DNA of 5,465 nucleotides from an uncultured Clostridia bacterium (GTDB taxonomy: Bacteria > Bacillota > Clostridia > TANB77 > CAG-508), in NCBI GenBank assembly GCA_934179885.1, contig CAKPQY010000062.1, forward strand, positions 1 to 5,465, written 5' to 3'. The notes beneath the pieces are model-generated. The model ran no database searches and was not told the origin of the DNA. It saw only the letters and a list, made by a program, of their open reading frames with translations. Each line of letters starts with the position of its first letter. Positions within the stretch are counted from its first letter, which is position 1. This document shows, piece after piece, positions 1 through 5,174 of the stretch. A program made the position numbers and the translations under genes.

Positions 1-153
1 AGCTTCATCTGTTAATGTTGTAACAAATGATTGTACATCTTTCTCTTTGTCATTTATTCTATCTACATATGCTTTTGTTATTTCTGTTATTGTAAGTTCT
101 TTGTTTTTTAATTTTTCTTGTAGCTCATGTACTGTTAAGTCTGTAATTTCCAT
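1..153 (-). CDS. gatA: GatA, Asp-tRNA(Asn)/Glu-tRNA(Gln) amidotransferase subunit A (N-terminus only)
   Basis: Only the first 51 codons lie in the window; the gene runs off the left edge. The frame is open from the ATG at 153 and begins MEITDLTVHELQEKL, continuing with an amphipathic helix rich in Lys and Glu and then a VQSF segment. This matches the usual GatA N-terminus, whose first helices precede the amidase-signature domain. The catalytic Ser-cis-Ser-Lys region would lie outside the window, so activity cannot be judged. Known role: GatA is the amidase subunit of GatCAB, releasing ammonia from glutamine so that GatB can amidate mischarged Asp-tRNA(Asn) or Glu-tRNA(Gln). The start is fixed by AAGGAGG (161-167) seven bases upstream. 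It follows gatC after a 30-bp gap with no terminator, so it is very probably cotranscribed. Identity rests on a short stretch plus its position directly after gatC. Confidence 0.88.
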   Translation of the reverse strand, partial: MEITDLTVHELQEKLKNKELTITEITKAYVDRINDKEKDVQSFVTTLTDEA

Positions 154-183
154 TATTTTACCTCCTTATTTTTATCAAGATTT

Positions 184-471
184 CTAATTTATAACTTTTG
201 GTATTTTAAACATATGTTGTTCTTCAGATGGAGCATTTTGTAATAAAGCTTCATTGTCTTTAAATACTTTTACTTCATCTTTTCTAAATACATTTTTCTT
301 TTCGTTTGCTCCTATTGTAACATCTAATCCATCTACTGGTGCGTTGTTTACTATATTGGCAAAATTTAATATATCTTGTAAATTAAGAGCATATTTTTCG
401 ATTTCTTCTTCTTTGATTTCTAAGTCAGCTAATTTTGCGATGTGTAAAATTTCTTCTCTACTAACTTCCAT
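184..471 (-). CDS. gatC: GatC, Asp-tRNA(Asn)/Glu-tRNA(Gln) amidotransferase subunit C
   Basis: This gene encodes 95 residues, the normal GatC length. GatC is the small subunit that wraps around and stabilises GatA in the cytoplasmic GatCAB complex. Visible family marks are the N-terminal helix with HIAKLADLEI (about 10-19), an acidic EEEIEKYALNLQDIL helix (21-35), the RKDEV segment (63-67, family R-x-D-x-V), NAP (79-81) and the C-terminal FKIPKVI (88-94), which corresponds to the family's F-x-V-P-x-V. The ATG at 471 is preceded by AGGAG (480-484), so the ribosome site lies partly in the 15-bp gap after the aspS stop codon at 487. The order aspS-gatC-gatA with tight spacing indicates one transcript controlled by the T-box upstream of aspS. 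gatB is expected beyond the left edge but cannot be seen. Confidence 0.95.
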   Translation of the reverse strand: MEVSREEILHIAKLADLEIKEEEIEKYALNLQDILNFANIVNNAPVDGLDVTIGANEKKNVFRKDEVKVFKDNEALLQNAPSEEQHMFKIPKVIN

Positions 472-486
472 ATAATCATCTCCTAT

Positions 487-2241
487 CTAATTTTCTTTTT
501 TATCTATCATGATGTGTACATCTCTTAATTGCTCTCTTTTAACATTTCCAGGTGCTCCCATCATTAAATCTTGTGCTTTGCTATTTAATGGGAATGCTAT
601 AACTTCCCTAATTGTTTCTGAATTTGTTAATAACATTAACATTCTATCAATTCCTGGTGCAATTCCTGCATGTGGTGGCGCACCAAATTGGAATGCTGTA
701 TATAAAGCTCCAAATTTTTCTTTTACTTCTTCTTCAGTATATCCTGCCATACTAAATGCTTTAAGCATTATTTGTATATCATGATTTCTTACGGCTCCTG
801 ATGAAAGTTCTATTCCATTACATACTAAATCATATTGATATGCTAATATTTCTAATGGATTTTGATTTTCTAATGCTTCTAGTCCACCTTGTGGCATTGA
901 AAATGGGTTATGGCTAAATGCTAATTTTTCATGTTCATCTAATTCAAACATAGGAAAATCTATTATCCAGCAAAATTGGAATACATCTTCATCTATTAAA
1001 TTTAATCTTTTTCCAAGCTCTGTTCTTATTTGTCCTGCAAGTTCTGTTGCTCTTTTTTCATTATCTGCTATAAAGAATATTGTATCTTCTTTTTCTAAGT
1101 CTGCAAGTTTTAACAATTCAGATTTTAAATCATCTGGAATAAATTTATCAATTGGTCCTTTAAAACTTAAATCTTCTTGAACCTCTAAATATCCAAGTCC
1201 TCCCATTCCAATTGACATTGCATATGCTAACATTTTTTCATGGAATCCTTTAGAAAGATGTCCTTTAACTTTTATAGCTCTTACTGCTCTATCAATAAAT
1301 GGTTTAAATGTACATTTTTTAAAGAAGTCTGATAAATCTATGATATATAATGGGTTTCTTAAGTCTGGTTTGTCTGAACCATATTTAAGCATTGCTTCTT
1401 TATATGTTATTCTTGGGAATGGATATTCTGCAATTTTTTTATTAGAGAATTGTTTGAATGTATTATACATAACTGGTTCCATTACTTTGAATACATCTTC
1501 TTGTGTTGCAAAACTCATTTCCATATCTAATTGATAAAATTCTCCTGGTGCTCTATCTGCTCTTGCATCTTCATCTCTAAAACATGGTGCTATTTGGAAG
1601 TATTTATCTATACCAGATACCATTAATAATTGTTTAAATTGTTGTGGCGCTTGTGGTAATGCATAGAATTTTCCTGGATGTAATCTACTTGGTACTAAAT
1701 AATCTCTTGCTCCTTCTGGTGAAGAACTTGTTAATATTGGTGTTTGAACTTCTAAAAATCCTTGTTCTTGCATTTGATTTCTTAAGAATTGTAACACTTC
1801 TGCACGAAGTTTTAAATTATTTACAAGTCTTTCATTTCTTAAATCTAAATATCTATATTGAAGTCTTAAATCTTCTCTTATTTCTTGATTTGTATTTACT
1901 TCAAAAGGTAGATTTTTAGTTCTTTTTCCTAGAACTTTAATTTCTTCTATCTTGATTTCAACAAGTCCTGTTTTTATTTTTGGATTAACTGTTTCTTCAT
2001 CTCTCTTTTTTACAGTTCCATAAACTGTAACTGCTGATTCAACTGGAATATGTGATGCAAAATCTACATCTTCTGTTTCTCCAGATGTTACAACTTGTGT
2101 AATTCCATACATATCTCTTATGTCTAAGAAAACTAATCCTCCTAAATCACGTATAGTTTCTACCCATCCTGCTATTCTTACTTTTTTTCCTACATCTTCT
2201 AAGCTAATTTCATTACATGTGTGAGTTTTGTACTCGTTCAT
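487..2241 (-). CDS. aspS: Aspartyl-tRNA synthetase (probably also charges tRNA-Asn)
   Basis: At 584 residues this is normal for a bacterial class IIb AspRS. The enzyme activates aspartate with ATP and attaches it to tRNA in the cytoplasm. Seen in order: an OB-fold anticodon-binding domain (about 1-110, GWVETIRDLGG at 25-35); the catalytic start with TSSSPEGARDY (171-181); motif 2 with FRDEDARADR (221-230); a GAD insertion domain (about 290-420, GGLGYLEVQED near 347-357); SHNPFSMPQGG (443-453); and motif 3 GIAPGIDR (526-533). ADRAPGEFYQLD, where E. coli-type enzymes have RQPEFTQ, and SMPQGGLEALENQ resemble the alphaproteobacterial type from memory. The ATG at 2241 is set by AGGAGG (2250-2255), eight bases upstream. 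Cotranscription with gatCA suggests a non-discriminating enzyme supplying Asp-tRNA(Asn), but Leu33 is the residue usual in discriminating enzymes. The product is certain; the tRNA specificity is inferred. Confidence 0.97.
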   Translation of the reverse strand: MNEYKTHTCNEISLEDVGKKVRIAGWVETIRDLGGLVFLDIRDMYGITQVVTSGETEDVDFASHIPVESAVTVYGTVKKRDEETVNPKIKTGLVEIKIEEIKVLGKRTKNLPFEVNTNQEIREDLRLQYRYLDLRNERLVNNLKLRAEVLQFLRNQMQEQGFLEVQTPILTSSSPEGARDYLVPSRLHPGKFYALPQAPQQFKQLLMVSGIDKYFQIAPCFRDEDARADRAPGEFYQLDMEMSFATQEDVFKVMEPVMYNTFKQFSNKKIAEYPFPRITYKEAMLKYGSDKPDLRNPLYIIDLSDFFKKCTFKPFIDRAVRAIKVKGHLSKGFHEKMLAYAMSIGMGGLGYLEVQEDLSFKGPIDKFIPDDLKSELLKLADLEKEDTIFFIADNEKRATELAGQIRTELGKRLNLIDEDVFQFCWIIDFPMFELDEHEKLAFSHNPFSMPQGGLEALENQNPLEILAYQYDLVCNGIELSSGAVRNHDIQIMLKAFSMAGYTEEEVKEKFGALYTAFQFGAPPHAGIAPGIDRMLMLLTNSETIREVIAFPLNSKAQDLMMGAPGNVKREQLRDVHIMIDKKEN

Positions 2242-2255
2242 TTTTTATACCTCCT

Positions 2256-2317
2256 AATGTCCCAAAAGGGACGGTTCTTTTTGGTGTCCCAAAAGGGACG
2301 GTTCTTTCTGGGACATT
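2256..2317. repeat. 62-bp palindromic repeat element with two 23-bp direct copies
   Basis: Two identical 23-bp copies (2258-2280 and 2285-2307, period 27) each contain a self-complementary core GTCCC-AAAA-GGGAC followed by GGTTCTTT. The whole stretch is bounded by a perfect 9-bp inverted repeat, AATGTCCCA (2256-2264) and TGGGACATT (2309-2317). In the aspS mRNA it can fold either as two small hairpins with 5-bp stems and UUUU loops, or be closed by the outer 9-bp stem. It lies between the T-box terminator and the aspS ribosome site and directly abuts the AGGAGG at 2250-2255. Its GC content stands out from the surrounding A/T-rich DNA. GGGACGGTTC-containing palindromes recur as dispersed elements in clostridial genomes (from memory). 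Mobility and function are inferred only. Confidence 0.8.
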
Positions 2318-2344
2318 TTTTGAAACTTTTTACTGATAAACATC

Positions 2345-2375
2345 AAAAAACGTCCACTGCAAAATTGCAGGGACG
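2345..2375 (-). terminator. T-box-controlled intrinsic terminator of the aspS leader
   Basis: On the minus strand the 5' arm CGTCCCTGCA (2366-2375) pairs with TGCAG plus GGACG (2351-2361, one bulged T opposite 2356) around a four-base loop. A run of six T (2345-2350) follows. The CCC of the 5' arm (2370-2372) can instead pair with the GGG of the T-box sequence (2396-2398), which is the usual mutually exclusive antiterminator. Transcription therefore stops about 100 bases before aspS unless uncharged tRNA is bound. Confidence 0.93.
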
Positions 2376-2571
2376 AAATAATTTCCGCGGTACCACCCAG
2401 CTTGAAAACATTTTTTTAATTTAAGAATGTTTTCCACTTTATTAAAATTGCTCCAATATGTTTCACAAATTAGGTTGACCTTAAAGGGCTTTCAGCCAAC
2501 GGCCCTTATTCTCTTAAAGTTACTTCTAATTGCTTTGTATTGTACGAACGCAAAATATTTTTATTATTATG
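2345..2571 (-). promoter_or_regulatory. T-box riboswitch leader of the aspS-gatCA operon, probable Asn (AAC) specifier
   Basis: T-boxes sense uncharged tRNA and allow readthrough into aminoacyl-tRNA genes. The conserved box TGGGTGGTACCGCG is exact at 2386-2399. Stem I spans about 2454-2542: base helix CAATA/TATTG (2538-2542 with 2454-2458), middle helix ACTTT/AAGGT, and apical helix GGGC/GCCC (2502-2505 with 2486-2489) holding GTTGGCTGAAA, the tRNA-elbow loop. An AGAGA bulge lies on the 5' side. The specifier loop has AAGTA (2521-2525) facing CAAC (2474-2477); AAC (Asn) at 2474-2476 best fits the operon. A 9-bp stem III (GAAAACATT/AATGTTTTC, 2426-2434 with 2404-2412) precedes the box. The base pairing with the tRNA discriminator is T (in TGGT), which predicts A73. 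The class is certain; the codon is assigned from a hand fold. Confidence 0.93.
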
Positions 2572-2577
2572 TTAAAT

Positions 2578-2607
2578 ATTTTAGCACCTTATACATTAGT
2601 TTGTCAA
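2578..2607 (-). promoter_or_regulatory. Sigma-A promoter of the aspS-gatCA operon
   Basis: The minus strand reads TTGACA (2602-2607), an 18-bp spacer, then TAAAAT (2578-2583) with a TGC extension just upstream of the -10. The expected start near 2571 places the whole T-box leader in the transcript. The consensus -35, five-of-six -10 and extended -10 together suggest strong basal initiation, with control left to the terminator. A weaker upstream TTGACA (2688-2693) with TAGAAA (2664-2669) is less convincing. Confidence 0.85.
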
Positions 2608-2617
2608 GAAATATTAT

Positions 2618-2666
2618 AAAATTTAATAATTTATTTTGCTTTTATTAAAATAAATTATTAAATTTT
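2618..2666. repeat. Perfect 20-bp A/T-only inverted repeat
   Basis: The arms 2618-2637 and 2647-2666 are exact reverse complements of 20 bases, made only of A and T, around a nine-base centre (2638-2646). It sits between the hup terminator and the aspS promoter and ends about 10 bp upstream of the -35. There is no adjacent T-run in the minus direction, so it is not a standard terminator. It could be a backup transcription barrier, a cruciform, an AT-rich upstream promoter element, or chance in AT-rich DNA, though a 20-bp perfect match makes chance less likely. Confidence 0.85.
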
Positions 2667-2700
2667 CTATTGTTTCTTTAGAAAGCTTGTCAAAACTAGC

Positions 2701-2728
2701 AAAAAAGAAGACTATTCCTAGTCTTCTT
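2701..2728 (-). terminator. Intrinsic terminator after hup
   Basis: A perfect 10-bp stem AAGAAGACTA/TAGTCTTCTT (2719-2728 with 2705-2714) closed by a GGAA tetraloop is followed on the minus strand by T residues to 2701. It begins 30 bases after the hup stop codon and separates hup from the aspS operon. A 16-bp palindrome centred on GAATTC (2729-2744) fills the gap between the stop codon and the terminator. Confidence 0.93.
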
Positions 2729-2758
2729 TATATGAATTCATATATTTATATTCACAAA

Positions 2759-3037
2759 TTATTTATTATTTACTAAATCTTTTAATGCTTTACCAGCTTT
2801 GAATACTGGAGCTTTTGATGCAGGTATTTTGATTTCTTCTTTAGTTTGTGGGTTTCTACCTTTTCTAGCAGCTCTTTTTCTAACTTCGAAAGAACCAAAT
2901 CCAACTAATTGAACTTTATCTCCTTCTTTTAATGCGTTTGTAACTACTTCTACAAAAGCGTTTACTGATGCTTCAGCTGCTTTTTTTGTGTCACCTGTTT
3001 TTGCAGCTATTGCTGCGATTAATTCAGCTTTGTTCAT
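2759..3037 (-). CDS. hup: DNA-binding protein HU
   Basis: This gene encodes 92 residues, the standard HU length. HU is an abundant nucleoid protein that binds as a dimer, bends DNA and compacts the chromosome. The sequence starts [15 protein letters not shown], the usual N-terminal dimerisation helices. The HU signature begins [18 protein letters not shown] (46-63), covering the DNA-embracing beta arm with the intercalating Pro63, and the tail is the family-like [12 protein letters not shown]. The ATG at 3037 has AGGAGG (3046-3051) eight bases upstream. It lies 115 bp after the flippase stop, and that gap holds no clear terminator and no convincing promoter (TTGGCG-N18-TACAGT is only weak), so readthrough from the flippase gene is possible. 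In many Clostridia hup follows a SpoVB/YabM-type gene and mazG; here mazG is absent between them. Its terminator is at 2701-2728. Confidence 0.97.
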   Translation of the reverse strand: MNKAELIAAIAAKTGDTKKAAEASVNAFVEVVTNALKEGDKVQLVGFGSFEVRKRAARKGRNPQTKEEIKIPASKAPVFKAGKALKDLVNNK

Positions 3038-3152
3038 TTAAATTACCTCCTATAAGATTTAATATTTATGTACTTTTATCGCCTGAACTAAGCAATAACT
3101 GTACTTACTAATAACACTATTCGCCAACTTTCGCTAAAATCCTTCTTTTTTT

Positions 3153-4808
3153 CTAATAAATTTTTATTTTTTCTAAAATTTTAACGATTTTATCGCCTGC
3201 CGGCATCATTTTAAACTCTTCTTTTGTAAAAATTTTCAAAACTACAACAGCTAATATATATATTACAGCTGCTACAAGTATTGCTATTATTGTAGCCAAT
3301 CTTTCAATTATTATTCCTTTTAAAGCAATATATGTAAAATATGAACATATTCCCATAATTACTGTTGCTATAATTGGTTTTATAACAAATTTTGAAAATG
3401 TTAAATTTAATTTTATATTTTTTCGTAAAGCTGTAAATGCAATACAAAAAGCAACTAAATGGCAAGCAACTGAACCTATTGCTGCACCATATATTCCAAA
3501 GTTTGGATTTGGAATTAAAGTTATATTTAAAATAAATTTAACAAGTACCCCTGCTGCTAAAGATATTGTTGGGATCATCAATTTTCCATATCCCTGCAGA
3601 GCTCCATTTATAGTTTGGTCTAAAATTGTAAAAATTATTGTCAAAGAACTTATCTGTAATATTAAAGCTCCATTACTTGCATTTGGAAATAATAAATTTA
3701 ATATTGGTTGAGCAAATATAAACATCCCAACAGTACATGGAAGTCCGATTAACATTGATACTAACAATGAAAATGATGTTTTTTCTGTTATTATTTTATT
3801 ACCATTCTTTGCCTTTGCTGCTGATATAGCTGGAACTAGCGCTGTTGAAAAAGCTACATTTATAGCTAAAGGCAAACTTGTTAATGTATCAACTTTACCT
3901 CCTAAAATTCCATATAAAGCTGTTGCCTGGTCTTCTGGCATAAATTTTTTTAAATTTCTTACAACAGTAAATGAATCAACATTCTTATTTATTGATGACA
4001 TTATAGCTGTTAAAGTAATTGGTATTGAAACAAATAAAATCTTTTTTATTATTTCTGATACTCTTTCATATTTATAATTTACAGTATTTTTTATTTCTGC
4101 CCCTATTTCTTTTCTTTCAGTTCTATAATATAAAAACAAATAACTAAATCCTAAAAACGTAGCAAGTGCGCTTGCTAGATTTGCTCCTGCTGCCATCCAT
4201 TCAGTTGATACATTTGATAATATTGCAACTATTTCTACTATTATAATTGTAAGCAATGTTTTAAAAACTTGTTCTAAAGTTTGAGACCTTGCACCAACAC
4301 TAATTTTTTGTCTTCCATTAAAATATCCTCTCATAACTGATGCAATTGTAACAAAGAATACTGCTGGTGATAATGCAACTAATGTCATTTCTGCTTCTGG
4401 TATTTGAAGCCAATTATTTGCAATTACATGTGCTCCAAAAAATAATAATAAACTTCCTACTAGTCCTATTATTGCAAATGTTGCAAATGCTATTTTAAAA
4501 ATTCTATGCGCACCTTTATTATCTCCAACAGCCACTCTTTCTGATACCAATTTTGAAATAGCATTTGGAACTCCTATTGAAGATATAGTAAGTAATAATG
4601 CATATATTTGATATCCACTTGCACATATTCCATTTCCTTTATCTCCAAACCCTTCTCTATTTGTTAAATATAAAGTATATACTAATCCTAATATTTTAAT
4701 TAAAACTTGGGAAAACATTAATGTTATAACGCCTTGCATAAATCCTTCTCTTTTAGGTTTATCAGTATTTTTGCGATTTTCTCGTTTTTTATTACCTTTT
4801 TTTATCAT
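3153..4808 (-). CDS. SpoVB/YabM/YtgP-family MOP-superfamily flippase
   Basis: The product has 551 residues: a Lys/Arg-rich cytoplasmic N-terminus (1-22), then about 14 hydrophobic helices, roughly 25-48, 62-82, 103-127, 141-160, 183-198, 203-227, 254-275, 300-330, 346-376, 381-402, 410-433, 438-461, 474-497 and 503-527. Family-like segments are SSIGVPNAISKLVSE (76-90), the LSPAVFFVTIASVMRGYFNG run (146-165) and LQGYGK (404-409). These match the oligosaccharide/lipid flippases that include Bacillus SpoVB, YabM and YtgP (MurJ-type lipid II flippase). It likely moves an undecaprenyl-linked cell-wall or spore-cortex precursor across the membrane. HU as next gene favours the YabM-like position, but paralogues cannot be separated by eye, so no symbol is given. 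The start at 4808 has a G-run ribosome site (4813-4820). An internal ATG at 4739 has AGAAGGA only three bases away and would drop the basic tail. Confidence 0.93.
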   Translation of the reverse strand: MIKKGNKKRENRKNTDKPKREGFMQGVITLMFSQVLIKILGLVYTLYLTNREGFGDKGNGICASGYQIYALLLTISSIGVPNAISKLVSERVAVGDNKGAHRIFKIAFATFAIIGLVGSLLLFFGAHVIANNWLQIPEAEMTLVALSPAVFFVTIASVMRGYFNGRQKISVGARSQTLEQVFKTLLTIIIVEIVAILSNVSTEWMAAGANLASALATFLGFSYLFLYYRTERKEIGAEIKNTVNYKYERVSEIIKKILFVSIPITLTAIMSSINKNVDSFTVVRNLKKFMPEDQATALYGILGGKVDTLTSLPLAINVAFSTALVPAISAAKAKNGNKIITEKTSFSLLVSMLIGLPCTVGMFIFAQPILNLLFPNASNGALILQISSLTIIFTILDQTINGALQGYGKLMIPTISLAAGVLVKFILNITLIPNPNFGIYGAAIGSVACHLVAFCIAFTALRKNIKLNLTFSKFVIKPIIATVIMGICSYFTYIALKGIIIERLATIIAILVAAVIYILAVVVLKIFTKEEFKMMPAGDKIVKILEKIKIY

Positions 4809-4812
4809 CTTT

Positions 4813-4820
4813 CCCCCCTT
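4813..4820 (-). promoter_or_regulatory. Unusual G-run ribosome binding site of the flippase gene
   Basis: The minus strand reads AAGGGGGG followed by AAAG and the ATG, a spacing of only four bases. Other starts here have AGGAG or AGGAGG, mostly about eight bases away. Six G can still pair with the 16S CCTCC through a G-U pair. Just upstream the leader contains several CCTCC-like blocks (near 4829-4851) that could pair with the same G-run and hide it. Confidence 0.65.
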
Positions 4821-4826
4821 TTTGTA

Positions 4827-4868
4827 ATTGGAGGTTAGAGGTTGGAGGTTGGAAGTTAGATGTTGGAT
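4827..4868 (+). repeat. Heptanucleotide tandem repeat, left arm (six GTTRGAN units)
   Basis: Six consecutive seven-base units without gaps: ATTGGAG, GTTAGAG, GTTGGAG, GTTGGAA, GTTAGAT, GTTGGAT. The period is exact, and variation is limited mainly to the fourth (A/G) and last bases. This arm is the inverse of the array at 4889-4965, separated by 20 bp of A/T-rich DNA. It lies in the predicted flippase leader, ending seven bases from the ribosome site. Heptanucleotide tandem repeats of similar size are known in cyanobacteria as STRR sequences; a shared origin is not implied. Confidence 0.92.
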
Positions 4869-4888
4869 TTTAATTTATAATTTTAAAC

Positions 4889-4965
4889 TTCTAATCTCTA
4901 ACATCTAACATCTAACATCTGACAACTAACCTCTAACATCTACTCTCTACCATCCATTCACTACT
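4889..4965 (+). repeat. Heptanucleotide tandem repeat, right arm (inverted NTCTAAC units)
   Basis: Seven-base units run in register from 4889: TTCTAAT, CTCTAAC, ATCTAAC, ATCTAAC, ATCTGAC, AACTAAC, CTCTAAC, then decaying ATCTACT, CTCTACC, ATCCATT, CACTACT. The unit is the reverse complement of GTTAGAT in the left arm, so the two arrays can pair into a long imperfect hairpin in several registers. The right arm is longer and fades into A/T-rich sequence, as expected of an old expanding and decaying array. Confidence 0.92.
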
Positions 4966-4992
4966 ATTAATTACTATTTAATTAATTAATCT

Positions 4993-5001
4993 ATTATACC
5001 A
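4993..5001 (-). promoter_or_regulatory. Possible extended -10 promoter for the flippase gene
   Basis: The minus strand reads TGG followed by TATAAT (4993-4998), a consensus extended -10. No -35 match lies at the right distance. Initiation near 4986 would give a leader of about 178 bases that still includes both heptad arms. It is an alternative or additional start to the promoter at 5025-5053. Confidence 0.5.
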
Positions 5002-5024
5002 TCAAAATTACATCTTTTTCTTAC

Positions 5025-5053
5025 ATTATAATTTTTATTTAAAATTTTAGCAA
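5025..5053 (-). promoter_or_regulatory. Sigma-A promoter candidate for the flippase gene
   Basis: The minus strand reads TTGCTA (5048-5053), a 17-bp spacer and a perfect TATAAT (5025-5030). A start near 5018 gives a leader of about 210 bases carrying both heptad arms. Its -35 lies 27 bp from the oppositely directed rplM -35, so the two promoters are back to back and could influence each other through supercoiling. Confidence 0.65.
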
Positions 5054-5080
5054 TACTTTTCACAAATTTTCCAAAAATCG

Positions 5081-5109
5081 TTGACAAATACACTTTTTTG
5101 TAATAAAAT
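5081..5109 (+). promoter_or_regulatory. Sigma-A promoter of rplM
   Basis: A consensus TTGACA (5081-5086), a 17-bp spacer and TAAAAT (5104-5109) predict a start near 5116 and a leader of about 100 bases. Consensus boxes with optimal spacing fit a highly expressed ribosomal protein operon. Confidence 0.88.
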
Positions 5110-5133
5110 ATTTAAGCATTATGTTAGAATATG

Positions 5134-5174
5134 ATTTAAATATAAAACTTCTCCCCGGTAGTTTTAATTTAAAT
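5134..5174 (+). promoter_or_regulatory. Leader hairpin upstream of rplM, candidate L13 autoregulatory element
   Basis: ATTTAAAT (5134-5141), a bulged A (5142) and TAAAACT (5143-5149) pair with AGTTTTA (5160-5166) and ATTTAAAT (5167-5174). This gives 15 perfect pairs with a single bulge and a ten-base loop TCTCCCCGGT (5150-5159). The loop is the only GC-rich piece of the leader. No T-run follows beyond TTT, so it is not a plain terminator. L13 leaders upstream of rplM are a known RNA family in Firmicutes; whether this one belongs was not tested. The structure is seen; the role is inferred. Confidence 0.6.

Noticed and set aside
254..1919. Plus-strand open frames of 64-91 codons opposite gatC and aspS
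   Set aside because: They are shadows of the well-conserved minus-strand genes, with no ribosome sites and low-complexity products.
2221..2648. Plus-strand open frames of 67 and 73 codons (2221-2424, 2427-2648)
   Set aside because: They run antisense through the T-box leader, the repeat element and the aspS promoter. There is no ribosome site, and the repeated residues only mirror the 23-bp DNA repeat.
2664..2693. Second promoter TTGACA-N18-TAGAAA upstream of aspS
   Set aside because: The -10 matches only four of six and the site overlaps the A/T palindrome. The promoter at 2578-2607 is much better and gives the correct T-box 5' end.
2729..2744. 16-bp palindrome centred on GAATTC as a regulatory operator
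   Set aside because: It lies between the hup stop codon and its terminator, where an operator is unlikely. A short A/T-rich palindrome is readily expected by chance here.
4827..4965. CRISPR array or group of operator sites
   Set aside because: The units are seven bases in direct contact with no spacers and two orientations, so this is a tandem microrepeat and not CRISPR. No regulator-binding consensus is recognised.
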